A stretch of DNA of 64,000 nt, from positions 2,542,001 to 2,606,000 of the forward strand of contig OY969087.1 of the NCBI GenBank assembly GCA_963697525.1. The letters are read 5' to 3'. Position numbers and translations under genes: made by a program. Below, piece by piece: positions 36,541-44,745 of this stretch. Within the stretch, counting starts at the first letter, position 1. The number at the start of each line of letters is the position of its first letter. This DNA comes from Bradymonas sp963697525. Lineage in GTDB: Bacteria > Myxococcota_A > Bradymonadia > Bradymonadales > Bradymonadaceae. A model generated the notes under the pieces. That model made no database searches. It was not told the DNA's origin and worked only from the letters and a program-made list of their open reading frames with translations.

Positions 36541-36563
36541 GGCGCGGGGCATGACCCCGCGCC
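36541..36563. terminator. Hairpin between converging desaturase and chalcone-isomerase-like genes
   Basis: GGCGCGGGG (36541-36549) pairs with CCCCGCGCC (36555-36563) over a five-base loop, 15 bases after the desaturase stop. A second small hairpin, GCAGGCTGGCAGCCTGC, follows at about 36581-36599; similar ones are common in bacterial spacers. Confidence 0.6.
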
Positions 36564-36611
36564 TCCGCGCCAAACTTGATGCAGGCTGGCAGCCTGCGCT
36601 CCAGCCTCACC

Positions 36612-37190
36612 TCACCCGCATTCTCCGCCCAAAAGCCCCGTCTTCAGCCCCGAGTTCGGCGGGTTGGGCCCCAACCAGATCTTGAAGAACGCCCGGGCGA
36701 AGTCGTCGCCGGCAATGGTGCCCATGGTCTTTCCTTTGACCTTCACCACCACGCCCGTGCCGGGAATGTAGTCGTAGGTCTGGTTTTGACCCTCTTTGAT
36801 GTCGCTCATCCAACCGAGCAGCTTTTTGAGCTTGGGCTTCATGGCCTTGAACTTGCCGCCGGCGGCCTTCTTGAAGCTCTCGTTGTAGGCGTCGACGATG
36901 TCGTCTTTGTCGACGTCGCGCACGAAGTGCAGCACCAGCTTTTTGGTCTGCTGGGGGTTGATAAGCGCGTTGCCGCTCTTGGATTTGTGCTCGACGTACA
37001 GCGCGGCCACGTAGACGTCGACCTGCAAGAAGGTCGCCTCGCGAATGCCCAGCCCGTTGAGCACGAGCTTCTTGCCGCCGACGGTGGCGTGGTTGGAAAA
37101 TTTGATGCCCTCACATTGGGCGGCCGAGGCGTTGGCCACAAAGCCAAACGTCAGGGCGACGAGGAGCGTCAACGAGAGCCATCGCTTCAT
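36612..37190 (-). CDS. Secreted chalcone-isomerase-like protein
   Basis: The 192-residue precursor has a signal peptide (LSLTLLVALTFGFVANASA). A domain of the bacterial chalcone isomerase-like family follows: LNGLGIREATFLQVDVYVAA, LVLHFVRDVDKDDIVDAY and IAGDDFARAFFKIWLG at the end. These periplasmic proteins bind fatty-acid-like ligands and lack chalcone isomerase activity; the true role here is unknown. ATG 37190 has GGAGG seven bases upstream. It converges on the desaturase gene. Confidence 0.87.
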   Translation of the reverse strand: MKRWLSLTLLVALTFGFVANASAAQCEGIKFSNHATVGGKKLVLNGLGIREATFLQVDVYVAALYVEHKSKSGNALINPQQTKKLVLHFVRDVDKDDIVDAYNESFKKAAGGKFKAMKPKLKKLLGWMSDIKEGQNQTYDYIPGTGVVVKVKGKTMGTIAGDDFARAFFKIWLGPNPPNSGLKTGLLGGECG

Positions 37191-37369
37191 GGTAAACCTC
37201 CACTGGGAATAAGATCGATGCACCTGTCGAGAGGTGCCGCACATTTTGGTGAGTCGCCGAGCAGGCTAGTCGGCCTTGCGTGGCTGTGCAAGGCGCCGCG
37301 CACTCACAGCCGGCGCCAACCACTACTCAGACGCCCCCAATCGCGGACTATTCACTCATGGAGAGTAGC

Positions 37370-38143
37370 TCAGGCGGTTTTCGATAAGTGGCGTGCGAGC
37401 TCCTCGCGCAGTTGTTCGATGCGCTGGCGCACCTGCTGTTTGAGCTCGTCGACGTCATCCAGGCTCATGCCGTTGGTGCAGATCGCTTCGCCGACGCGCA
37501 CCGCCGCTCGCGCGTGCTGCAGGCGCCAGTCATGCTTTCTCAGCGCGCTTTCCGTTCCCACCACCGCCATGGGCAGAATGTCGGCACCGGCCTCGATCGC
37601 GAGGCGAAAGGCCCCGTCCTTAAACGGCAACAGTTGGCCGTCCTTCGAACGCGTGCCCTCTGGGAAAATCATCACGGGCATGCCTCGATCCAGCCACGCG
37701 CGGCACTGGGCCATGGCTGTCTTGGCTGACTGCCGGGTGCCGCGTTCCACGCTGACGTCGCCGGCCAACGTGAGCATCCAGCCGACGATGGGGATCTTGA
37801 AGTTGCTGGCCTTACTCAGCCACTTCATCTCCCAGGGCAGGTAGGACAGCAAGAACGGGTCGGCCGCCGAGCAGTGGTTGCTCACGCACACCACGCGCCG
37901 TGGCTTGTGCGCGGGAAGCTCGCCGTCGACCCCAAAGCGCCACATGGGCGTAAGCTTGGAGGCGACCACGCCGATGATGCGAAACGCCCGTCCGGTCACG
38001 TATCGGCGCCGGTCAAACGGCAGGGTCACCACGTACAGCAAGCTCATGACCGGGAGGCCGACGATGATCGTCGACCCGATCGCCAGCCAGCTCCATACCG
38101 ACCAGAGGGTGCGCGAGGAGGGGAGAGGAATTGCGGTGTCCAT
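37370..38143 (-). CDS. 1-acyl-sn-glycerol-3-phosphate acyltransferase (PlsC family)
   Basis: 257 residues with an N-terminal membrane segment (WLAIGSTIIVGLPVMSLLYV). The acyltransferase motifs are NHCSAADPF (the H-x4-D catalytic pair, about 90) and FPEGTRSKDG (about 150). It acylates lysophosphatidic acid in phospholipid synthesis. ATG 38143 is chosen because the family starts with the membrane helix soon after; the frame extends upstream to 38233. It is divergent from the LysR gene. One of several lysophospholipid acyltransferases may be present, so the exact acceptor is open. Confidence 0.9.
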   Translation of the reverse strand: MDTAIPLPSSRTLWSVWSWLAIGSTIIVGLPVMSLLYVVTLPFDRRRYVTGRAFRIIGVVASKLTPMWRFGVDGELPAHKPRRVVCVSNHCSAADPFLLSYLPWEMKWLSKASNFKIPIVGWMLTLAGDVSVERGTRQSAKTAMAQCRAWLDRGMPVMIFPEGTRSKDGQLLPFKDGAFRLAIEAGADILPMAVVGTESALRKHDWRLQHARAAVRVGEAICTNGMSLDDVDELKQQVRQRIEQLREELARHLSKTA

Positions 38144-38336
38144 ACCATGTACCGAGTCCGAGGGGAGTCCCACCGTAACTTTAGCGGGTGGGCCGTTCTG
38201 CGCGATGATCGAGATCATGCCGTGTCGCACCACGTACCGCGATGGGTCATGCGGCTTGTGGCCCGTTCAAATTGGAGACGTTCCCTGCTACATGTGGTGT
38301 GTTGGGCCCAAGCAATGTCGTTTTCCATGAGAAACA

Positions 38337-39236
38337 ATGGCTGACCTCTCCGAGCTCGAGATCTTCGTCAACGTGGTCGACACCGGCAGCTTTACGGCGG
38401 CCGCCAGGCGCCTGGGCGTGTCCAAATCCCACGTGAGCAAGCAGGTGTCGGCGCTCGAGGATCGGCTGGGCGCCCAGCTCTTACACCGCACGACGCGCTC
38501 GCTGTCGCTGACCGACGCCGGCCAGGCGTTCTACGAGCGCGGCTCGCTGATCCTCGAGCAGATCGAGGAGGCCGAGCGTGCGGTCACCCAACTGCAAACC
38601 ACGCCGCGCGGTCGGTTGAAAATAAGCATGCCCATGACCTTCGGACAGCGCTACGTCACGCCGCTGTTGGTCGAGTTCATGGCCCGCTTTCCCGAGCTCG
38701 ACGTCGAGCTGGACATGTCCGACAGAAAGGTCGACGTCATCGACGAGGGCTTCGACCTGGCCATCCGCATCGGCGAGCTGCAGGACTCCTCGCTGATGAT
38801 GCGCAAGCTCGCCGACGCCGAGCGCTATTGCTGCGCGAGCCCGGCCTACCTCGAGGAATACGGCACGCCCACCCACCCCTCCGATCTGGTCGACCATCAA
38901 TGCCTGCAATACGCCTACGGGCGGCTGAATACCTGGCAATTCGTCAGTCCCGACGATGAGGAGCTCTTCGTCCAGGTCGACGGCCGGCTGCGCGCCAACA
39001 ACGGCGAGGCGCTCATCGAGGCGTGTGTGGCGGGCATGGGCATTTGCCTGGTGCCGGACTTCCTGATCGGCGAGCACCTGCAGGCCGGCCGGCTGGTGCG
39101 TATCCTCGACGAGTGGAACGAGTGGAACGCCGGGGTGTACGCGCTGTACCCGCATAACCGCCACCTGTCGGCCAAGGTGCGCCAATTCGTCGACTTCCTG
39201 GTCGAGCGTTTGTCGGCGACGCCCTGGCGCAGCTAG
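38337..39236 (+). CDS. LysR-family transcriptional regulator
   Basis: 299 residues. The N-terminal winged helix-turn-helix (FVNVVDTGSFTAAARRLGVS, then KSHVSKQVSALEDRLGAQLL) is followed by a linker helix and a periplasmic-binding-like effector domain from about residue 90. It is closest in style to the AaeR/CrgA-like subgroup. The 193-base gap to the divergent acyltransferase holds the presumed promoter region. It ends four bases inside the converging nhaA gene. Ligand and targets unknown. Confidence 0.92.
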   Translation: MADLSELEIFVNVVDTGSFTAAARRLGVSKSHVSKQVSALEDRLGAQLLHRTTRSLSLTDAGQAFYERGSLILEQIEEAERAVTQLQTTPRGRLKISMPMTFGQRYVTPLLVEFMARFPELDVELDMSDRKVDVIDEGFDLAIRIGELQDSSLMMRKLADAERYCCASPAYLEEYGTPTHPSDLVDHQCLQYAYGRLNTWQFVSPDDEELFVQVDGRLRANNGEALIEACVAGMGICLVPDFLIGEHLQAGRLVRILDEWNEWNAGVYALYPHNRHLSAKVRQFVDFLVERLSATPWRS

Positions 39237-40576
39237 CCTTGCGGCGCGCCATCGCCCGCCCAATAGCGCAGCAGTGCCCATCCGATCACGCCCGCGACCA
39301 GCGAGGCCAGCAGCGTGCTCATCTTGGCGATGCTGCGTACCTGCATGTCGCTGAAGGCCAACTCGCCGATGAACAGCGACATCGTAAAGCCCACCCCCGC
39401 CAGGATGCCCGCGCCGTACACGTGCCGGTAGCTCACCCCCTCGGGCAGGCTGGCCAGGCCGGTTCGCACCGCCAACCAACTGGCGCCCAACACGCCCACT
39501 TGCTTGCCGACGAATAGCCCCAACATGATGCCCAGCGCCAACGGCTGGCCCAGCGCGCCCACGGTGCTCGCTTCCAGGTGCACGCCGGCGTTGGCCAGGG
39601 CGAAGACCGGCAGGACGACAAAGGTCACCACCGGCATGATCGCGTGCTCGAGGTGTTGGGCGGGCGCCTTTACCCGGTGGATCTGGTGGACGACGTCGTC
39701 GAGCGTCGCCTGTTGCTCGTCGCTCAACATGCGCCCGGAGTGGCCGTCGACGGTGGCGCGAAAGTCGCCGAGCAGGTCCTCGACCCGGTCGACGAACAGG
39801 CGCGGGGTGATCCGCGAGCGCGCCGGGATGGTAAAGGCCATCAGCACCGCCGCCAGGGTGGCGTGGACCCCGGACTCCAAAAACGCCAGCCAGGTCAGCG
39901 TGCCCAGCACGAAGTAAAACACCGGATTGCGCACCCCGATGCGGTTGGCCGCCATCGACACCACCAGGATCAGCGCGCCCACCCCCAGGGCGTACAGCGA
40001 GATGGAGTCGGTGTAGAACACCGCGATGACCACGATCGCCCCGATGTCGTCGACGATGGCCAGGGCCGTCAAGAACACCTTGACGCTGGCGGGGACCCGG
40101 TCGCCGAGCAGGGCCATAATGCCCAGCACGAAGGCGATGTCGGTGGCCATGGGGATGGCCCAGCCGTCGATGGTGGGCTGGCCGAAGTTGAACAACAAAA
40201 AGACCAGCGCCGGCACCACCATCCCGCCCACCGCGGCGGCGATAGGCAGCAACGCCTGGCTGGGCGAGGACAGCTCGCCGGCCAAGAACTCGCGCTTGAT
40301 CTCCAGGCCCACCACAAAGAAGAACACCCCCATCAACCCGTCGTTGACCCAGTGGACCAGCGTCTTGGTCAGCATCATCGGCTCGACACCCAGGGTGACC
40401 TTGGCGTGGAGCAATGCCCGGTAGGTTTCACCCCACGGCGAGTTCGCCCACACGAGCGCGACCAGCGTCGCCAAAATCAACAACCCGCCGCCGGCGAGCT
40501 TGTGGCCGGCGAACGTCGCGATGGGCTGCTTGATGCGCTCGAACAGGGGTCTGGAGGGTCGGACCGTGTCATGCAT
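39233..40576 (-). CDS. nhaA: Na+/H+ antiporter NhaA
   Basis: The 447-residue inner-membrane antiporter expels Na+ in exchange for protons. Family marks are GLMGVFFFVVGLEIKREFL, the ion-site aspartates in VFLTALAIVDDIGAIVVIA, MATDIAFVLGIMALLG, and a C-terminal GVGFTMSLFIGELAF. It is somewhat longer than the 388-residue enteric form because of a hydrophilic loop (SGRMLSDEQQATLDDVVHQI). Monocistronic; tail-to-tail overlap of four bases with LysR. Confidence 0.95.
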   Translation of the reverse strand: MHDTVRPSRPLFERIKQPIATFAGHKLAGGGLLILATLVALVWANSPWGETYRALLHAKVTLGVEPMMLTKTLVHWVNDGLMGVFFFVVGLEIKREFLAGELSSPSQALLPIAAAVGGMVVPALVFLLFNFGQPTIDGWAIPMATDIAFVLGIMALLGDRVPASVKVFLTALAIVDDIGAIVVIAVFYTDSISLYALGVGALILVVSMAANRIGVRNPVFYFVLGTLTWLAFLESGVHATLAAVLMAFTIPARSRITPRLFVDRVEDLLGDFRATVDGHSGRMLSDEQQATLDDVVHQIHRVKAPAQHLEHAIMPVVTFVVLPVFALANAGVHLEASTVGALGQPLALGIMLGLFVGKQVGVLGASWLAVRTGLASLPEGVSYRHVYGAGILAGVGFTMSLFIGELAFSDMQVRSIAKMSTLLASLVAGVIGWALLRYWAGDGAPQG

Positions 40577-40729
40577 GGCGTGCCATCCTCTGCGAGGGTC
40601 ACCTCGTCAAGAACGTACGCACGACATCGCGCGACATCGTTCGTTTCCGTGGAAAAGCAACGCCAAGCCTGTTATGTAACTCTTCGTCCACAATCCAGAG
40701 ACCCAAGTAATTCCAAGAGGAAGTGACTG

Positions 40730-41545
40730 ATGAAGTATCGTAGTTTGGCCGTACTCGTGACGATGATGGTCGCCCTGGCGGGGTGTTCGGGCGACAGTGG
40801 CAGCGGCGGCAATGGTGGCAACAACGGCAGCGCCGACGCCGGCGCGGATGTTCAGCAGCAGGCCGACGGCGGCAGCGACGCCGGCATGCAGGAGGACGTC
40901 GCCACCATCGGCGACGTCTCCAGCGGCACCACCCTCGACCACCGCTGCGGCGACGCCCTCGCCCAGGACTGGCCGTTCCACGACGCCGTGTCCGCCGGGA
41001 GCATCTCGACGACCGACGACTCCGGGGTCAAGACCACCACCATCGACGCCAGCGCCGGCGGGCAGATGGCCGCCAAGAACAATCCGTTCATCTACCTGGA
41101 CCTGAGCACCGGCCAGAAGGTCGACGTCAACGACTTCGACGCGTTCAAAAACGGCGGCTGGGACCTGGCGTTCAAGCGCTACATCGTCCGCACCAACAGC
41201 GCCGACTCCGGCCCGGGCGACGTGTCCATGGCCAAGATGTCCGAGACCACCTTCGACGCGGTCACCAGCGCGCCCACCGACGCCAACGCCTGGCAGCAGG
41301 ACGTCTCCTACGACGACAGTTGCCAGCCGCTGACCGACCCCATCGGCACCCTCAAGACCGCCATCAATTACCTGAACGAGGACAACGCCACCGGCAGCGA
41401 GTCCTGGTACGACTACAGCGCCGGGCTGACCCCGCACCCGGGCGACATCTACCTGGTGGACGTGCCCAGCCGCAGCGTGACCTACAAGCTGCAGATCACC
41501 GACTGGCAAGACGGCACGTTCACGATCAAGTGGGCCGAACTGTGA
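40730..41545 (+). CDS. HmuY-like lipoprotein
   Basis: The 271-residue precursor has a lipobox (VALAGC) and a Gly/Ser/Asn/Asp-rich linker up to about residue 60. The domain behind it has the HmuY-type pattern WDLAFKRYIVRTNSADSGPG and closes with YKLQITDWQDGTFTIKWAEL. HmuY of Porphyromonas binds heme; these distant relatives in Myxococcota-like bacteria are mostly uncharacterised, and the heme-ligating His pair is not evident. ATG 40730 has AGGAAG upstream. It is followed at once by an octamer repeat array and the metalloprotease. Confidence 0.82.
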   Translation: MKYRSLAVLVTMMVALAGCSGDSGSGGNGGNNGSADAGADVQQQADGGSDAGMQEDVATIGDVSSGTTLDHRCGDALAQDWPFHDAVSAGSISTTDDSGVKTTTIDASAGGQMAAKNNPFIYLDLSTGQKVDVNDFDAFKNGGWDLAFKRYIVRTNSADSGPGDVSMAKMSETTFDAVTSAPTDANAWQQDVSYDDSCQPLTDPIGTLKTAINYLNEDNATGSESWYDYSAGLTPHPGDIYLVDVPSRSVTYKLQITDWQDGTFTIKWAEL

Positions 41546-41609
41546 GAGTGATTGAGTGATCGAGTGATCGAGTGATTGAGTGATTGAGTGATTGAGTGAT
41601 CGAGTGAAC
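41546..41609. repeat. Eight tandem copies of an 8-bp unit at the metalloprotease start
   Basis: GAGTGAT(T/C) is repeated seven times, and an eighth copy reads GAGTGAAC. The array starts in the stop codon of the upstream gene and ends with the GTG start of the next one (41604). Every earlier GTG in the array runs into TGA three codons later, so copy changes would alter the leader but keep the last start. Confidence 0.9.
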
Positions 41610-43124
41610 TACGACGACGTAACTGCAACGGCAACGGCAACGGCTCTGGTTGGAGCTGTGTTGCTGGCCATCTGTGTCGGTGGCTGTGGGGCGATGGACG
41701 ACGCCGGGGCGCCGGGGCGGGTGCATCCGATGGAGACGCGCACGACCCACCAGGAGCTTCGCCCGACGGACGCCTCCGATCCCCGAGGCTATGACGGCGT
41801 TGAGGCCAAGTCCATCGTCAGCCCCGGCGGGTCGTTCAAGGTGTGGTGGGTCGAGCAGGGCGAGCACGCCCCGCCGATGGCCGACGCCGACAACAGCGGG
41901 GTGCCCGACTACGTCGAGATGGTCGCCCGGGTGGCCGACAAGGTCGCCGACACCCTGCAGCAGGGCGGCTGGAAGCTAGCCAAAAACGACGACCCCGGCG
42001 GCGGCATGCCCGCGCCCGGCGGCGACGGGCTCTTCGATATCTACCTTGTCAACTTCACCAACGGCGACGGCCATTATGTGCCCGATTGGTGCGCCCCCAA
42101 CGCCAAGGGCGTGCAGCAATGCGCCGGCCACTTCCTGCTGGAGAACGACTTCGCCGGCCTGCGCTATCCGTCGCCGGAGTACGCCGCCAAATTGGTGCTC
42201 TCCCACGAGTATTTCCACGCCGTGCAGGCCGCCTACGTCAAAGATCTGCCCGGCTGGTGGAGCGAGGGCTCGGCGACCTGGTTCGAGGAGTATTTCAACC
42301 CCGACCAGAGCGACTTCGAGAACCTGACCACGCTGTATTTCGACGAGCCCGAGCGCTCCCTCAACGACCGCCAGCACGGCCCGTCGGACGCCCACGCCTA
42401 CGGGGCGGCCATCTTCGTATACTTCCTCGAACAACACATCGGCGCCGACGGCCTGCGCAAGATCTTCGAGCAGATGGCCGACGGCCAGGATCTGATGGCG
42501 GCCCTCAAAGCCGAGTTGACCGACGCGTGGGCGCCGCTGGCCGACGCCTTCGACCTCTTTGCCACCTACAACCTGTTTACCGGCTCGCGCGCCGTGTCCG
42601 CCAACGGCTACCCCGACGCCCAGCGCTTCCAGGGCGTCGACGTGACCACCCAGCAGGTCACCGGCAACTTCAACTGGGACCTGGACGCCAACCCCCTGGG
42701 GGCGCGCTACGCCCGGCTGGAATTCGACCAGGCGATCACCTTGCAGGTGGGCGCCTTGGCCAACTTCCCCGACGCCCCCGAGTTCATCGCCGTCAACCAC
42801 GACGAGTACGCCGCCGACGGCACCATGCACACGCTCAACGAGGACACCGCCACCCGTTTCGACCCGGCGATGTCCCCGCTGTACGTCGTCGTCGCCAACG
42901 GGCACACTGACGCGCGCCGCGCCGCCACCCTGAAGGTGCGCCTGGCCCCCGCCGACAGCGGCGGCGACACCACCAACCCCGACGCCGGCACTAGCGACCA
43001 GCCCAGCGTCACCGTCCACGACAAGAAGAACGACGGCGGCTGCTCGACGACCGGCGACGCCACGCCCTCGGCGGCGCTGCTTCTCCTCGCCATGTTCGTG
43101 CTGGGTTGGCGTCGCCGCAGGTGA
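41604..43124 (+). CDS. Secreted HExxH metalloprotease with lipobox and MYXO-CTERM-like tail
   Basis: About 506 residues from GTG 41604 (TTG 41592 also open). A short TATATATA stretch from an ACGGCA hexamer repeat precedes a lipobox-like LAICVGGC. The catalytic region has zinc site HEYFHAVQ (about 200) and a downstream Glu in WWSEGSATWFEEYF, a gluzincin arrangement seen in MXAN_6640-type proteins. The C-terminus reads GGCSTTGD, then a hydrophobic helix (SAALLLLAMFVLGW) and RRRR. This is the MYXO-CTERM sorting plan, which is cleaved and anchors the protein at the surface. Having both a lipobox and this tail is unusual. Substrate unknown. Confidence 0.87.
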   Translation: MNYDDVTATATATALVGAVLLAICVGGCGAMDDAGAPGRVHPMETRTTHQELRPTDASDPRGYDGVEAKSIVSPGGSFKVWWVEQGEHAPPMADADNSGVPDYVEMVARVADKVADTLQQGGWKLAKNDDPGGGMPAPGGDGLFDIYLVNFTNGDGHYVPDWCAPNAKGVQQCAGHFLLENDFAGLRYPSPEYAAKLVLSHEYFHAVQAAYVKDLPGWWSEGSATWFEEYFNPDQSDFENLTTLYFDEPERSLNDRQHGPSDAHAYGAAIFVYFLEQHIGADGLRKIFEQMADGQDLMAALKAELTDAWAPLADAFDLFATYNLFTGSRAVSANGYPDAQRFQGVDVTTQQVTGNFNWDLDANPLGARYARLEFDQAITLQVGALANFPDAPEFIAVNHDEYAADGTMHTLNEDTATRFDPAMSPLYVVVANGHTDARRAATLKVRLAPADSGGDTTNPDAGTSDQPSVTVHDKKNDGGCSTTGDATPSAALLLLAMFVLGWRRRR

Positions 43125-43143
43125 GTCTATTTCAACGAGAGAC

Positions 43144-43435
43144 CGCCTTGCAGGAGCGTTGCGCCACCGGAAGGTAGCACTCGACGGACAACGTCTCGTG
43201 CGACCCTCCGCTATAGAGGCCAACCAAACAACGCTTGGCGCGCTCCGCCTTCGGCTATGCTTGAAAGGCGACATTCTTCCACGTTCGACCGGATGGCCGG
43301 GTCGTAACGCGGTTCAAGGCGACGTTGTTCTGGCGCCGCGCCGAGCGCTTTTTGCTCGGCTTCTGTAGCTGGTGGTTGACCGAGGCGTCGTTCGCCGAGG
43401 TCTACCTCCAGATGGCGTGACGCTCCTGCAAGGCG
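43144..43435. repeat. ~290-bp element with ~62-bp imperfect terminal inverted repeats
   Basis: The left arm begins CGCCTTGCAGGAGCGT (43144); the right arm ends with its exact complement (to 43435). The arms match at roughly three quarters of about 62 positions. Inside are a hairpin GCCGAGC (43340) / GCTCGGC (43354) and a frame reading RRAERFLLGFCSWWLTEASF that ends at a stop in the right arm, perhaps a gene remnant. It fills most of the 414-base gap. A separate hairpin GCGGGCGC-AATC-GCGCCCGC (43489-43508) sits just before the channel gene. Confidence 0.65.
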
Positions 43436-43538
43436 TCGTCTCCTCCGGAGGGCCTTCACGGCCTCCACCCAGTGCCCACGTTCAGATCGCGGGCGCAATC
43501 GCGCCCGCATCTCCCATCTTCTTTGTGGGACGGGCGGA

Positions 43539-44555
43539 ATGAACTATTGGCTGTTCATCATCGGGCTGCTGATCTGCGGCTTCGTCTTTACGGACGCCCT
43601 TTGGACGACGCTTTGGCCCGAGGGCGGCGCCGGTCCGATCACCGACCGCATCGGCACGTGGATGTGGACGGTGTTCAAGAAACTCGCCGGCGTGGGCCAG
43701 GAGATGAGCCACCGCTTCCTGAGCACCGCCGGACCCCTGGTCATTCTGGTGACCGTGGTCACGTGGATGGTGCTGCTGTGGGTGGGCCTGGTCATGGTGT
43801 TCTCATCGTATCCCGACGCGGTGGTCGTGGCCCTGACCAAGGAGCCGGCCGACTTGAGCGCGCGCATCTGGTATGTGCTGTACACCACTACCACGGTGGG
43901 AAACGGGGGGTTCGCCCCCAACACCGGTTTCTTCGAGGTGCTCTCGGGCATCGTCGCTGCCAGCGGCATGGCCCTGCTGACCCTGGGGATCACCTACACC
44001 TTGCAGATTCTTGGGGCAGTGGTCGACAAGCGCACCTTCGCCGGCGAGGCACTCAGCTTGGGAAAGACGACCGCCGAGGTCGTCGTCACTCTGCAGAGCG
44101 CCGACGCCACCGCCATCGCCGCTCAATTTTCGTCGCTGGCCAGCCGGCTGGGCTCGGTGACCGAGCAACACAAAGCCTACCCCATCTTGCACTACTTTCA
44201 TCCCACCGACCGCGACCGCTCCACGGCGTGCGCCGTCGCCGTGCTCGACGAGGCGCTGCGCGTGTACGTCAGCGGGCTCGACCAGTCCGAGGCCCCGATG
44301 CAGGTCGGCATCATCGAGCCGATGCGCAGCTCCATCGCCACCTTCCTGGAGGCGCTCATCGAGAGCTACCTCGACCAGGCCGACGAGGCCCCGCCCGACC
44401 TCGACATCGACCAGCTTCGTCGCCAGGGCGCCGACGTGAAGAACCCCGACAAGCTGCGCGAGTGCAACGAACAGCAGACCGACCGGCGCAAGCTCTTGGC
44501 CGGCCTGGTCGCCTACGACGGCTGGAAGTGGGATGACGTCATCCACGGCGCGTGA
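43539..44555 (+). CDS. Two-helix ion channel-like protein with atypical filter
   Basis: 338 residues. N-terminal and second hydrophobic segments (YWLFIIGLLICGFVFTDALW; PLVILVTVVTWMVLLWVGLV) precede a pore loop, YVLYTTTTVGNGGFAPNTG, and an inner helix (GIVAASGMALLTLGITYTL). The fold matches the Ion_trans_2 potassium-channel module, but the filter reads TVGNGG where K+ channels have TVGYG. The C-terminal 190 residues are soluble and helical (IEPMRSSIATFLEALIESYL). A hairpin precedes the ATG and a palindrome follows the stop. Ion selectivity is open. Confidence 0.78.
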   Translation: MNYWLFIIGLLICGFVFTDALWTTLWPEGGAGPITDRIGTWMWTVFKKLAGVGQEMSHRFLSTAGPLVILVTVVTWMVLLWVGLVMVFSSYPDAVVVALTKEPADLSARIWYVLYTTTTVGNGGFAPNTGFFEVLSGIVAASGMALLTLGITYTLQILGAVVDKRTFAGEALSLGKTTAEVVVTLQSADATAIAAQFSSLASRLGSVTEQHKAYPILHYFHPTDRDRSTACAVAVLDEALRVYVSGLDQSEAPMQVGIIEPMRSSIATFLEALIESYLDQADEAPPDLDIDQLRRQGADVKNPDKLRECNEQQTDRRKLLAGLVAYDGWKWDDVIHGA

Positions 44556-44568
44556 GGCGCGCCCAAGG

Positions 44569-44590
44569 CCCCCGGAATGAATTCCGGGGG
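44569..44590. terminator. Palindrome after the channel gene
   Basis: CCCCCGGAAT (44569-44578) and ATTCCGGGGG (44581-44590) are perfect complements around two bases, starting 14 bases after the stop. No T-run follows. The remaining 155 bases before the next gene show no gene. Confidence 0.5.
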
Positions 44591-44745
44591 GAAGAGGACG
44601 TGGGACATCGAGATCGCTTGCCACGGCTCGCATCTGCCGAGACGCAGCCGCGGCTTGTCCGCAGGCGGCTGGGAAGACGACGTGTGGCTCGCTACAATGG
44701 TCCGCGTGGTTCAATCACCCAGACTCGGCTCGCCGGGAGACCGCC

